A DNA stretch of 64,000 bases, from positions 1-64,000 of the forward strand of contig NZ_SNVV01000008.1 in NCBI RefSeq assembly GCF_004361735.1. Reading direction: 5' to 3'. Below the pieces are notes generated by a model. The model saw nothing but the letters and a program-made list of their open reading frames with translations, did not search any database and was not told where the DNA came from. Shown in pieces: positions 52,804 through 61,943 of the stretch; positions within the stretch are counted from its first letter, which is position 1; each line of letters begins with the position of its first letter. Both the position numbers and the translations under genes were made by a program. Source of the stretch: Azoarcus indigens. Its GTDB lineage: Bacteria > Pseudomonadota > Gammaproteobacteria > Burkholderiales > Rhodocyclaceae.

Positions 52804-53796
52804 TCAGAGGGTGATGCCGATCTTGTCGAGCCGCTGCTTCAGGCCCGCCAGCTGTTCGCAGACGGCCTCGTCCGCTTGGGCGCCGAGCGCGAGCTCCACC
52901 ACCGGCAGCAGCGCCGCCGCCGCGCGGCTGCTCCACGCCTGCGTCCATTCGCTGAGCTGCGCCTGGTTTTGAGCGGATTCAGCGGCGGCGACCTTCACCA
53001 CCGCATCCACCCACTTGCGCGTTTCGGCGAACCAGTCGGTCATGAACCGGGTGAGCATCGCCACCGCCGAGCCGCCGCGCACCGAGAAATCGTCATCGAC
53101 GATGCGTTCGTAGATCAGCGGGTACAGCAGGCCGTCCAGCGCCAGGTTCTGCGCGACGAAGAGCTCGAAGGGGTCGCGCACCACCAGGCAGTCCTCGACG
53201 TAGCGCCGCAGCGGCTGCCAGGCGGCGCCGTCCATCCAGGCGCGCTTGCCGGCTTCCAGCGCCTCGGTGCCGCCCAGCAGCAGGCCGAGGCGCGACAGGT
53301 ACTGGGCGATGCCGAGGTTGTCCATCGCCTGGTACATGCAGGGCTGGGTGAAGGCTGCGCCGTAGCCGTAGCCGCAGATGAAGCTGTTGTGCTGGTTTGC
53401 GCCCCAGGCGGCGTGACGCAGCGGCACCAGCACCGCCAGCGCGGTGTTGCGCAGCGCGTCCGGCAGCCTGTCGGCCAGGCCGCGGCTGTCGACGAACTCG
53501 AAATTGGCTTCGGCGGTGTCTTGCTGGCGGGCGCGGGCCAGGGTGTAGGTGTTGTAGTAGTACTGGCGCGGGTCCTTCAGCGCGTACCAGTCCTGCATCA
53601 CGATCCTGGTGATGGAAGCGTCGTAGAGCTGCTGCTCCGGCGCCCAGGTGGGGCGGTAGTGCAGGTTCTCGGCGGCCTGGATGTCGTAGCTCGCCTCCTG
53701 GTAGCGCGACGCCGGCTTGTCGCCGAAGCGGCGCGCGAGGTGGTCGAAGGTGTTCCGCAACGGCTGGATGCTCACCGTGCGCAGGTCGATCTGCAT
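52804..53796 (-). CDS. dmpL: Phenol hydroxylase beta subunit P1
   Basis: 330 residues, all-helical beta subunit (MQIDLRTVSIQPLRNTFDHLARRFGDKPASRYQEAS in outline, RPTWAPEQQLYD). Structural partner of DmpN without metal ligands. Ends 8 bp before dmpM. Confidence 0.95.
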   Translation of the reverse strand: MQIDLRTVSIQPLRNTFDHLARRFGDKPASRYQEASYDIQAAENLHYRPTWAPEQQLYDASITRIVMQDWYALKDPRQYYYNTYTLARARQQDTAEANFEFVDSRGLADRLPDALRNTALAVLVPLRHAAWGANQHNSFICGYGYGAAFTQPCMYQAMDNLGIAQYLSRLGLLLGGTEALEAGKRAWMDGAAWQPLRRYVEDCLVVRDPFELFVAQNLALDGLLYPLIYERIVDDDFSVRGGSAVAMLTRFMTDWFAETRKWVDAVVKVAAAESAQNQAQLSEWTQAWSSRAAAALLPVVELALGAQADEAVCEQLAGLKQRLDKIGITL

Positions 53797-53841
53797 GGAT
53801 GTCTCCTCGGCGGGCGCTCTATGGCGGCGCCCTGTTGTGGG

Positions 53842-54093
53842 TTATTGCGGCTTGAAGCGGGTGCGGGTGGCGTCGGCGAGGCGCCAGTTCCAGTCGTCGG
53901 CACCACCCTCGCCCGCCGCGGCCTCCAGGCGCTCGACGTGGTTGGCGTGGCAGAACTCGGCGAAGGCGGCCGGCGGCAGGATCATCTCGACGAAGATCTC
54001 CGGTTCGCCGACGGCGAAGTCGAACTCGACGAAACCGTTATCGCGCTCGCCGGTGACACGGACGTAGCGGCGGGTGGTGTCGAATGGGGCCAT
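53842..54093 (-). CDS. dmpK: Phenol hydroxylase assembly subunit P0
   Basis: 83 residues from the ATG at 54093, which overlaps the stop of the dioxygenase gene by one base. The sequence FVEFDFAVGEPEIFVEMILP and FAEFCHANHVERL match DmpK, which binds the hydroxylase and assists its assembly. Confidence 0.92.
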   Translation of the reverse strand: MAPFDTTRRYVRVTGERDNGFVEFDFAVGEPEIFVEMILPPAAFAEFCHANHVERLEAAAGEGGADDWNWRLADATRTRFKPQ

Positions 54094-55028
54094 CAGGTCA
54101 CCACGCTCAGGAAGCTCTCGTGCAGCTTGCGCTGCGGGTAGTCGAGTCCGCCGCCGGCGCCCAGCCCGTCGAAAGTCCAGGTGGTGGGCTCGTAGTCCGG
54201 GTAGGGCTGGTAGCCGCCCATGAAGGTCTCGAAGCGGTTGCCCGACGGGTCCCAGGCGTAGATCGTGCAGCCGCGGGTGACGCCGTGGCGGGTGGGGCCG
54301 ATATCCACGGTGACGTTGTTCATCGCCATGATGTCGGCCGCGCGCAGCACCTCTTCCCAGCTCTCCAGCAGGAAGGACAGGTGGTGCAGCTTGCCCGGCT
54401 CCGGGTGCTCGACGAAGGCGATGTCGTGCACCTTGTGCGAGCACGACAGCCAGATCGCCACGTTGCCCGCGCCGTCCGGGGTCAGCACCCGCTCCACCAG
54501 GTAGAAGCCGAGCACGTCGCAGAAAATTTTCTGCACCTCGGCGATGTTGGGGCCGTAGAGCAGACAGTGGTCAAGCCGCACCGGGGCGATGCCGTTCTCG
54601 GAGGCCTTGGTCCACGGCGCCGGGTTGAGCACCTGCAGGCCGTTGCCCACCGCCCGCTTCTCGGCGTAGAGCTCGATGTCGTGCCCGGACGGCAGGCGGA
54701 AGCGCACGCGCTCGCCGGTGGCCAGCAGCTCGCCGGCGGGGATGCGCTCGGTGGCGAGGCCGTAGGCGCGCAGGTCGCCTTCCAGCTTGTCGAGCGTCGC
54801 CTTGTCCAGCACCTTGAAGCCGACGAAGTCGATCCCGGCCTGGTCGGCCTCGCGCAGCACCAGGCTGTTGTGGTCGCGCTCGTCCCAGCACTTCAGATAC
54901 ACCCGGCCCTGTTCGTCGCGGCCGGTTTCCACCATGCCGAGCACGTCGCGGTAGTGGTGCACACCTTCTTCCAGGTTCAACACGCGCAGTTGCGCGTGAC
55001 CCGGGCGCAGTACGCCAGTCAATGCCAT
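54093..55028 (-). CDS. Catechol 2,3-dioxygenase, copy in the phenol hydroxylase operon
   Basis: 311 residues of type I extradiol dioxygenases, XylE-like. Fe(II) ligands H154 (LDHCLL), His in LHHLSF (215/216) and E267 (NRFETF). Here the motif is SGNRFETFMGGY, not NRNEVF as in the copy at 39 kb. Cleaves catechol from phenol hydroxylation. It precedes dmpK rather than following dmpP, so the operon order is ferredoxin-dioxygenase-KLMNOP. Confidence 0.94.
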   Translation of the reverse strand: MALTGVLRPGHAQLRVLNLEEGVHHYRDVLGMVETGRDEQGRVYLKCWDERDHNSLVLREADQAGIDFVGFKVLDKATLDKLEGDLRAYGLATERIPAGELLATGERVRFRLPSGHDIELYAEKRAVGNGLQVLNPAPWTKASENGIAPVRLDHCLLYGPNIAEVQKIFCDVLGFYLVERVLTPDGAGNVAIWLSCSHKVHDIAFVEHPEPGKLHHLSFLLESWEEVLRAADIMAMNNVTVDIGPTRHGVTRGCTIYAWDPSGNRFETFMGGYQPYPDYEPTTWTFDGLGAGGGLDYPQRKLHESFLSVVT

Positions 55029-55064
55029 CTGGTACTCCTCCTCGTTATTGGAATGAAGCGCCGC

Positions 55065-55382
55065 TCAGGCCTTGGCGGCCGGGCGGCAGACGTTCTTGTG
55101 CATGCGGCCCAGCACACGCAGCGAAACGTCGGAGAGCGGATACGCCTTGCAGGCGAGCAGGCAGCCGCGCGCCTCTTCGTCGGCGCTGACGTGGGCGCGG
55201 CTCATCGCCCCGGTGGTCACCGCGCCGCGGGTGATCTCCACCTTGCAGACCCCGCAGCCGCCACCGTGGCAGCCGGACGGAATCCCCCGCCGCCCCAGCC
55301 GCAGCATCGCCTTCAAGAGGGATTCACCCGGCACGCAGTCGTAGCGCTCGCCGGTGTCCTCGATATGCACGTTCACACCCAT
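55065..55382 (-). CDS. XylT/DmpQ-like [2Fe-2S] ferredoxin
   Basis: 105 residues, chloroplast-type ferredoxin with GCHGGGCGVCK and a later ACKAY Cys. XylT-type ferredoxins reactivate catechol 2,3-dioxygenase by reducing its oxidised iron. First gene of the phenol operon, about 85 bp downstream of the sigma-54 promoter and 36 bp before the dioxygenase. Confidence 0.92.
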   Translation of the reverse strand: MGVNVHIEDTGERYDCVPGESLLKAMLRLGRRGIPSGCHGGGCGVCKVEITRGAVTTGAMSRAHVSADEEARGCLLACKAYPLSDVSLRVLGRMHKNVCRPAAKA

Positions 55383-55466
55383 GTAAGGCCTCCTTTGTCT
55401 GCCCTGCCCTTTTTGTCACGCCGGGCTTTGGATCAGCTCGATTGATGGGCAGGTAAGCGCTGTTAA

Positions 55467-55482
55467 TGCAGAGGGCGTGCCA
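55467..55482 (-). promoter_or_regulatory. Sigma-54 promoter of the phenol hydroxylase operon
   Basis: On the minus strand TGGCACGCCCTCTGCA: a perfect -24 TGGCACG, exact 10-bp GG-to-GC spacing, and CTGCA at -12. It agrees with dependence on the adjacent DmpR-type activator. Confidence 0.9.
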
Positions 55483-55557
55483 TCAGGGTCAAGTGCTTGT
55501 TTTTATTGGGGGCGGGAGAAGCGGCGGGCGGTGGGGCGGGAAAGGGGACGCGAACGG

Positions 55558-55577
55558 GCCTTACAAATTGGTAAGGC
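55558..55577 (-). promoter_or_regulatory. Upstream activating sequence for the DmpR-type activator
   Basis: Perfect palindrome GCCTTAC-AAATTG-GTAAGGC, about 110 bp upstream of the expected transcription start, the normal distance for enhancer sites of sigma-54 activators. Confidence 0.7.
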
Positions 55578-55744
55578 GGGGGTTTTGGTGGACAAAAACG
55601 TCGAGGTGCACTGCAGCAGGGGAAATGGCTTTGCCCTTTCCCCTTCAAGGCAGCGAAACAGGGGTTCGGCAAACACCGTTCGCCGCCGGGCTGACGACGC
55701 GACGCAGCGAAAGCTCCTGGGTCGCGGTGGGGGGGAGGAAACTG

Positions 55745-55782
55745 AACAAAAACGCCCCAGCGGTTCGGAACCGATGGGGCGT
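55745..55782 (-). terminator. Rho-independent terminator of the DmpR-type gene
   Basis: Stem ACGCCCCA (55752-55759) / TGGGGCGT (55775-55782) enclosing an inner hairpin CGGTTC-G-GAACCG, followed on the minus strand by a run of five T. It lies 47 bp after the stop and insulates the regulator from the phenol operon on the same strand. Confidence 0.88.
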
Positions 55783-55828
55783 ATCCAGATGCGCCAAGAC
55801 CCGCGAGAAACCTGCCTGAGGCCCTCCC

Positions 55829-57514
55829 CTACTCCGCCGCGGCCGTGTTCTGCTTCAACCGGTAAGCCAGCTGCCGCCGCGTAATCCCCAGCGCCCTGGC
55901 CGCATGCGTGAGATTCCCCTTGGCCTGCTGCACGGCCAGTTCGATCAGCCGCGCCTCGTGCGCTTCGAGGTTGAAGCCCTCCTTCAGCAGCGCCTCGCAC
56001 AGCTTGTTGTGCGAACTCTCCCTCGCATCGCACAGATGCCCGCCGGTATCGAGTTCCACGCCCGCCGGCACCACCGACTCCGCGCCGGCGAACAGGTGCT
56101 CTTCCTCCAGCCGTCCGCCCGGCGGTGCCAGCAGCACGCCGCGTTCGATCACGTTCTCCAGTTCGCGCACGTTGCCCGGCCAGGGGTAATCGACCAGCGC
56201 GCGGATGGCGCGGTCGGTGATGCCCTGCAGCTTCTTGTGATAGACCGCCTCGTACTTGCCGAGCAGGGCCTGGGCGAGCAGCGGGATGTCGCTGCGGCGG
56301 TCGCGCAGCGGCGGGATGGCCACCGGGTAGGTGGCGAGCCGGTAGTAGAGGTCGGCGCGGAAGCTGCCCTGCCGGATCGCCTGCGGCAGATTGACGTTGG
56401 TGGCCGCCACCAGGCGCACGTTCACCTTGCGCGTCTGGTCGTCGCCGAGGCGTTCCACCTCGCCGGACTGCAGCACCCGCAGCAGCTTCACCTGCGCCGC
56501 CGGCGACAGGTCGCCGACTTCGTCGAGGAACAGCGTGCCGCCGTCGGCGCGCTCGAAGCGGCCGGCGCGGGATTGCTGGGCGCCGGTGTAGGCGCCCTTC
56601 TGCACGCCGAAGAGTTCCGCCTCGATCAGGTCGTGCGGAATCGCCGCGCAGTTGATCGCGACGAAGGGCTTGTCGGCGCGGTCGCTGTGGGCGTGCAGCC
56701 AGCGCGCGAACACCTCCTTGCCGACGCCGGTCTCGCCGAGCAGCAGCACGTTGATGGCGCTGCCCGCCGCCTTGCGGACCAGCTCGAAGGCCGCCTCGAA
56801 GGCGGGCGAACTGCCGATCAGGTCGTCGCGCTGGCAGGCGCCGCCGAGCGAGGCCCGCAGGCGCGCGAGTTCCTCGCGCAGTTCGGCGAGTTCGCCCTCG
56901 ATATCGCCGGGGCGGAAGTAGTCGAGGTAAGCATCGGCATTGCCCCACTCCTCCGCCGGCTTGCCGACGAGCACGCAGTGTTCGTCACCCTTGCCGACGC
57001 AATGGGTCTCGCGGAAGACGATGAAACGATTGAAGAAGCGGGTCACGTAGCCGGAGGCGTAACCGATCAGGCTCCAGCAGGCCGGCGAATCGCCGATGCC
57101 GAAATCGCGGACGTGCGCCTCCGCCTCCCAGGAGTTCTCCCACTTCACGTCGCCGATGAAGCTGCCCTGCTCCCAATCCAGCTGGGCGTTGAGGATGCGG
57201 GTGCGCACCAGGCCTTCGAAGGCGTGCAGTTCCGGCCCCAGCCGGAAGACGTCCTCGCGCTCGCTGTCGCGGAACAGCTTGCGCGCGAGGTCGGCGTCTT
57301 GCTGTCCCGAGGCGAAGCCCATGCGCACCAGCAGGCCGCGCGCACGTTCCACGCCGAGGGAGCGGAACAGCTCGGTGCGCAAGGCGCCCATCGCCTGGGC
57401 GTGCAGCAGCAGCATGCGGCTCTCGTCCAGCCAGATGTTGCCGCCGTCGATATCGAAGCGTAGCCGCGAGCGCAAATTGAACTGCTCGACCAGCCCCTGT
57501 TTTTCAGTCCCCAT
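55829..57514 (-). CDS. dmpR: DmpR/MopR-type phenol-responsive sigma-54 activator
   Basis: 561 residues: N-terminal V4R sensor, AAA+ domain (Walker A GETGVGKE 260-267, sigma-54 loop GAYTGA 307-312 with Tyr instead of Phe, Walker B TLFLDE) and C-terminal Fis-type helix-turn-helix (LTHAARALGITRRQLAYRL). The zinc ligands of MopR (C155, E178, C181, C189) are matched at the same spacing by C146, E169, C172 and C180, and its phenol-contacting H106 and W134 by H97 and W125. Phenol binding should free the ATPase to activate the promoter at 55467-55482. The ATG has a GGAGG site; a GTG three bases earlier is possible. Confidence 0.95.
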   Translation of the reverse strand: MGTEKQGLVEQFNLRSRLRFDIDGGNIWLDESRMLLLHAQAMGALRTELFRSLGVERARGLLVRMGFASGQQDADLARKLFRDSEREDVFRLGPELHAFEGLVRTRILNAQLDWEQGSFIGDVKWENSWEAEAHVRDFGIGDSPACWSLIGYASGYVTRFFNRFIVFRETHCVGKGDEHCVLVGKPAEEWGNADAYLDYFRPGDIEGELAELREELARLRASLGGACQRDDLIGSSPAFEAAFELVRKAAGSAINVLLLGETGVGKEVFARWLHAHSDRADKPFVAINCAAIPHDLIEAELFGVQKGAYTGAQQSRAGRFERADGGTLFLDEVGDLSPAAQVKLLRVLQSGEVERLGDDQTRKVNVRLVAATNVNLPQAIRQGSFRADLYYRLATYPVAIPPLRDRRSDIPLLAQALLGKYEAVYHKKLQGITDRAIRALVDYPWPGNVRELENVIERGVLLAPPGGRLEEEHLFAGAESVVPAGVELDTGGHLCDARESSHNKLCEALLKEGFNLEAHEARLIELAVQQAKGNLTHAARALGITRRQLAYRLKQNTAAAE

Positions 57515-57607
57515 CACGCCTCCGGGTCGCGCCCCTCTGCCGGGGGCCTGACCGTGTTCTTCCGTCTGTCCCGCACTCTACCGCGAACGTGATAGCGCCG
57601 CCCGGCA

Positions 57608-59080
57608 TCACGCCGCAGCGGCGAGCGCGGCATAGGCCTCCTTCACCGCCTGGTAGGCGGGCCGCACCTGGGCCGGCGCCAGCTTGCGCGTCTGTTCCAG
57701 ATCCCCGCGGCGCGCATGGGCGAGCGCGTCGTCGCGCACCCGGCGGTAGGCGGCCAGCCTGTCGCGCAGTGTGCGCAACGGCAGCGCCAAGGCCGCCGCA
57801 TCCAGGCGGGCGAGCTGGGTGTCCATCTCGCCGTCCAGCACTTCGATGCGTTCGATATGCGGCAGCGCCTGCTCCGGTGTGCGCGCGTTGAGCACCATGA
57901 TGTTGTTCACCCGGGTTTCCTCGATCGCGTCCAGCACCGCGCCCAGCGCGTCGTGCTGCACCTCCAGCCGCCCGGCCAGCGCCTTCATGTCGACCAGCTT
58001 GAGCATCAGCCCGCGCAGGCCGTCGTTGCAGAGGTTGATGCGGTCGTCGAGCATGCGCGCCAGCGTGTCGACGCCGGTCATCGCCTCCACCACCGCGCCG
58101 CCGGTCTGCGCCCCGGCGGTGGCGCGCGCGGCAATCTCGGCCACCGCGCTTTCACTGTCGCGCGCGGCGGCGGCGATGCCTTCCAGCGTCGCCATCGCCT
58201 CGCCGCTGCGGGCGACGCCGTCGTGCGCCATGCCGGTCACCGCGTCGATGCCGTGCTTGAGATGGTCGAAACCGCGGCCGATGCCGTCGATGATCTCGTC
58301 CACGCTGACGGTCGCGGTCGCGGTGCGTTCGGCGAGCTTGCGCACTTCGTCCGCCACCACCGCGAAGCCGCGCCCCTGCTCGCCGGCGCGGGCCGCCTCG
58401 ATGGCAGCATTGAGCGCCAGCAGATTGGTCTGCCCGGCGATCTCCTGGATGATGCGGACGATCTCGCCGATGCGCGCCACCTGGCCGCGCAGGCCGTCGA
58501 ACTCGCGGCCGACGCCCGCGATCACCTCGGCAAGTTCCTTCACCCCGGCGGCCACCCGCGCCACCCGCTCGCCGCCGTTGGCGGCATGGCTGCTGACCTG
58601 GGTAGCGAGGCCCACCAGATGCGCCGCGCCCGCCGCCACGTCGTCGGCCGCGCCCGCCATCGCCACCACGCTGCCAACCGCCTCGCGCGCCAGCGCGGCC
58701 TGGCGGTCGGTGGCGTCCACCACCTCGGTGAAGGTCGACACCTGGCTGCCGCTGAAGGCGGCGAGTTCGCGTGCCAGCCCACCCATGCGGGTGGCGTAAC
58801 CCACCTTGTCCGCCAGCAGTTCGTTCAGGCGCGCCACCGAGGCGGCCGGATCGGCAATCGCCTGCGGGTCTTCCAGCAGCGCGCGGATCGCGTCCACCGC
58901 CCCGCCCACCCGCCGGTGCGCGTTCCACGCCATCCACAGCGCCGCCAGCGCGCAGACGACGCCGACCGCGACCACCACCCAGCCCGCGCTGCCACCCACG
59001 GCGCCGCCCAGGCCGGTCGCCGTCAACCCAGCCAGCAACAGCGACGCCTGCGCCGCGCGGCCGCCCGTTCCGCCCGTCAC
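57608..59080 (-). CDS. Methyl-accepting chemotaxis protein-like receptor
   Basis: About 490 residues. One or two N-terminal membrane helices (about 10-50) with almost no periplasmic loop, then a signalling coiled coil with the hairpin tip [20 protein letters not shown] and [21 protein letters not shown] further C-terminal helical domain of about 150 residues follows and may be a sensor (it contains a conserved Cys in [13 protein letters not shown]). The GTG at 59080 is chosen since earlier starts overlap the stress-protein gene; the start is uncertain. Aerotaxis or chemotaxis to hydrophobic compounds is possible given the cluster. Confidence 0.82.
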   Translation of the reverse strand: MTGGTGGRAAQASLLLAGLTATGLGGAVGGSAGWVVVAVGVVCALAALWMAWNAHRRVGGAVDAIRALLEDPQAIADPAASVARLNELLADKVGYATRMGGLARELAAFSGSQVSTFTEVVDATDRQAALAREAVGSVVAMAGAADDVAAGAAHLVGLATQVSSHAANGGERVARVAAGVKELAEVIAGVGREFDGLRGQVARIGEIVRIIQEIAGQTNLLALNAAIEAARAGEQGRGFAVVADEVRKLAERTATATVSVDEIIDGIGRGFDHLKHGIDAVTGMAHDGVARSGEAMATLEGIAAAARDSESAVAEIAARATAGAQTGGAVVEAMTGVDTLARMLDDRINLCNDGLRGLMLKLVDMKALAGRLEVQHDALGAVLDAIEETRVNNIMVLNARTPEQALPHIERIEVLDGEMDTQLARLDAAALALPLRTLRDRLAAYRRVRDDALAHARRGDLEQTRKLAPAQVRPAYQAVKEAYAALAAAA

Positions 59081-59084
59081 GGCG

Positions 59085-59534
59085 CTAGTCCTGTGCAACG
59101 CGGGCAACCAGCACCGGCAGCCGGGCTTCCGCCAGCAGCCGCGCCGTCTCGGAGCCGAGCACTAGCCGTTGCAGCCCGCTGCGGCCGTGCGAGGCGATGA
59201 AGATCAGGTCGGCGCCGAGCTTTTCCGCCTGTTGCAGGATGGCTTGGTGCGGATGGTCGGAGACCGCCCACAGCGCCCGCCACGGAATGCCGGCGGCGGC
59301 GCCGGCCTGCTCCGCCGGTTCCAGCACCGCGCGCGCCTCGTCGGCAAGGCGCTGGGCGAAGGCGGCCGGGTCCAGGCTGCGCTCCAGCGCGCCGGCATCG
59401 GTGGCGCCGAAGTCGGCCACCGCGTGGAAGAAGGTGACGCGGGCGCCGACCGCGGCGGCGAAATCCAGCGCCTGCCGCGTCAGCGCGGCGGAGATGGCGG
59501 AACCGTCCAGCGGGACGAAGAGGTGTTGGTACAT
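59085..59534 (-). CDS. Universal stress protein family
   Basis: 149 residues, single USP domain: [20 protein letters not shown] at the N-terminus and the ATP-type loop [21 protein letters not shown] with PVLV at the end. Likely an ATP-binding UspA-like protein. It lies 18 bp after the RND transporter gene on the same strand. Confidence 0.9.
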   Translation of the reverse strand: MYQHLFVPLDGSAISAALTRQALDFAAAVGARVTFFHAVADFGATDAGALERSLDPAAFAQRLADEARAVLEPAEQAGAAAGIPWRALWAVSDHPHQAILQQAEKLGADLIFIASHGRSGLQRLVLGSETARLLAEARLPVLVARVAQD

Positions 59535-59552
59535 GGTTGATCCTCGCGTGGG

Positions 59553-61943
59553 TCAGGCGGCCTTGGGGCGCAGCAGGAAATGGCCGAGCGCGGGCAGCAG
59601 GATCAGCGCGCCGAGCATGTTCCAGATGAACATGAAGGCGAGCAGGATGCCCATGTCGGCCTGGAACTTGATCGGCGAAAACGCCCAGGTCGCCACCGCG
59701 ATGCCCAGCGTGACGCCGGTCAGCACCACCACCTTGCCGGTGAAGGTGAGCGCCTTGTAGTAGGCCTCGGACAGGCTCATGCCGTCGCGCATGCGCGCCA
59801 GCGTCACCGTCATCACGTACAGCGCGTAATCCACGCCGATGCCGACGCCGAGCGCGATCACCGGCAGCGTGGCCACCTTCACGCCGATGTTGAGCCACAC
59901 CATCAGCGCCTCGCACAGCACCGAGGTCAGTGCCAGCGGCAGCACCGCGCACAGCACCGCCCGCCACGAGCGGAAGGTGATGAAGGCAAGCACCGTCACC
60001 GCCGCATACACCAGCAGCAGCATCTCGCGGTTGGCCTGGCGCACCACGATGTTGGTCGCGGCCTCGATGCCGGCGTTGCCGGCGGCGTTGAGGTAGCGCA
60101 CCTCGCCGTTGCCGTACTGCGCGGCGAAGGCCTCCACCGCGTCGACCACGCTCGCCAGCGTGTCCGCCTTGTGGTCCTTGAGGTAGGCGTAGACCGTGAG
60201 CAGGTCGCAGTTCTGGTTGAACATCTCGCGCGGCGCCCGGGTGATGATGGCGTTGAGCACGCCCTGCGAGCGCGGCACCTCGTACCACTTCAGGCTGCCT
60301 TCGTTCATGCCGACGGCCGACACCTTGGCCAGCCCGGCGAGCGACTTGGTCGATTCCACCCCCGGCAGCTGCTGCAGCGCCAGCTCCAGCGCATCCACGC
60401 CCATCAGCGTGTCGTAGGCGGCGCAGCCGTACTGCGGCGTCTTCACCATGACGATGTACACATCGCTGCCGGCGGCGTAGTTGGCGACGATGTAGCTGTT
60501 GTCGCGGTTGTAGCGGGAATCCGCGCGCAGCTCCGGCGCGCCGGGGTCGGTGTCGCCGATCTTGAGCTGGAAGCTGAGCACCAGGCCGGCGACGCCCATC
60601 ACCGCCGCCACGGCCACCGCAATGCCCGCCCACTTGCGCTGGGTGAAGAGGTCGAGGAAGGCCCAGAACGGATGCTTGCGATGCGCGCTGTCCGCCGCCT
60701 CCATCAGCTCGGCCTTCAGGCTGCGGCGCGCCGCTTCCGGGCTGACCCCGGTGTAGGACAGCAGGATGGGCAGCAGCACCAGGTTGGTGAAGATCAGCAC
60801 CGCCACGCCGATGCTGGCGGTGACTGCGAGGTCCTGGATCACCTGGATGCGGATCACCATCAGCACCGCGAAGCCGACCGCATCGGCCAGCAGCGCGGTA
60901 ACACCGGCGAGGATCAGGCGGCGGAAGGTGAAACGGGCGGCGACCAGCTTGTGGGTGCCGCGGCCGATGTCCTGCATGATGCCGTTCATCTTCTGCGCGC
61001 CGTGGCTCATGCCGATGGCGAACACCAGGAAAGGCACCAGCACCGAGTAGGGGTCCAGTTCGTAGCCGAGCGTAGGCAGCAGCCCGAGCAGCCACACCAC
61101 CGCCACCACCGAGCAGGCCACCACCAGCACGGTGCTGCGCACGCAACGGGTGTACCAGTACAGCACCGCGGTGCAGATGCCGATGGCGAGCAGGAAGAAC
61201 AGCGCCACCTGGCGCAGGCCGTCGATCAGGTCGCCCACCACCTTGGCGAAGCCGGTGATGTGGATGCGCACATGCTGGCCGTCGTAGCGCTGGCGCAGCT
61301 CCTCCAGGCGCTGGCCGAGGTCGCCGTAGTCGATGCGGCCCGTGCCGTCTGCACGCGCTTCCTGCAGCGGCACCAGGATGATGCTGGAGGCGAAGCTGCC
61401 CGCCACCAGCTGGCCGATCTCGCCGGAGCGTTCGACATTGAGCCGCACCTGCTGGACGCTTTCGGCCGAGCCGTCGTAGTCGTCCGGGATCACCGGCCCG
61501 CCGTCCAGCCCGTCTTCGGTGACGCCGGTCCAGCGCACCGCCGGCGTCCACAGCGACTTCATGAAGGGCCGGTCCACCTCCGGGAACAGGAACAGCTCGT
61601 CGGTGAGCTTGCGCAGGGTGTCGAGGTATTCCAGCGTGAAGATGCTGCCGTCGGTGCTTTCCACCGCAATCCGCAGCGTGTTGCCGACGCCGGCCAGTTG
61701 CGCCCGGTTGTCGAGGAAGTTGGCGATGTAGGCGTGCTGCGTCGGAATCATCTTCTCGAACGCGGCATTGAGCCGCAGGCCGCCGATCTGCCACGCCAGC
61801 ACCAGCGTCGCCAGCGCGCACAGCGCGACGACCACCAGGCGATGGTTGAACAGCAGGCGCTCGATGCGCGAACCGGACTCGCGGTCGAAGTCTTCGAGGC
61901 GCATCACCACGGCATCGGCGGCGCCGGTATGACTGGGGTTCAT
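59553..61943 (-). CDS. RND/MMPL-family membrane transporter
   Basis: 796 residues with two repeats of one helix, a large periplasmic domain, and five to six helices (for example AIGMSHGAQKMNGIMQDIGRG and GVGIGVDYALYVMTVTLARM loops typical of RND family 'SSD' helices). The family exports or moves hydrophobic molecules. Its association with YCF48-like and DUF1329 proteins is a recurrent cluster in bacteria that degrade hydrophobic compounds. The ATG at 61943 overlaps the YCF48-like stop by one base. Confidence 0.87.
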   Translation of the reverse strand: MNPSHTGAADAVVMRLEDFDRESGSRIERLLFNHRLVVVALCALATLVLAWQIGGLRLNAAFEKMIPTQHAYIANFLDNRAQLAGVGNTLRIAVESTDGSIFTLEYLDTLRKLTDELFLFPEVDRPFMKSLWTPAVRWTGVTEDGLDGGPVIPDDYDGSAESVQQVRLNVERSGEIGQLVAGSFASSIILVPLQEARADGTGRIDYGDLGQRLEELRQRYDGQHVRIHITGFAKVVGDLIDGLRQVALFFLLAIGICTAVLYWYTRCVRSTVLVVACSVVAVVWLLGLLPTLGYELDPYSVLVPFLVFAIGMSHGAQKMNGIMQDIGRGTHKLVAARFTFRRLILAGVTALLADAVGFAVLMVIRIQVIQDLAVTASIGVAVLIFTNLVLLPILLSYTGVSPEAARRSLKAELMEAADSAHRKHPFWAFLDLFTQRKWAGIAVAVAAVMGVAGLVLSFQLKIGDTDPGAPELRADSRYNRDNSYIVANYAAGSDVYIVMVKTPQYGCAAYDTLMGVDALELALQQLPGVESTKSLAGLAKVSAVGMNEGSLKWYEVPRSQGVLNAIITRAPREMFNQNCDLLTVYAYLKDHKADTLASVVDAVEAFAAQYGNGEVRYLNAAGNAGIEAATNIVVRQANREMLLLVYAAVTVLAFITFRSWRAVLCAVLPLALTSVLCEALMVWLNIGVKVATLPVIALGVGIGVDYALYVMTVTLARMRDGMSLSEAYYKALTFTGKVVVLTGVTLGIAVATWAFSPIKFQADMGILLAFMFIWNMLGALILLPALGHFLLRPKAA

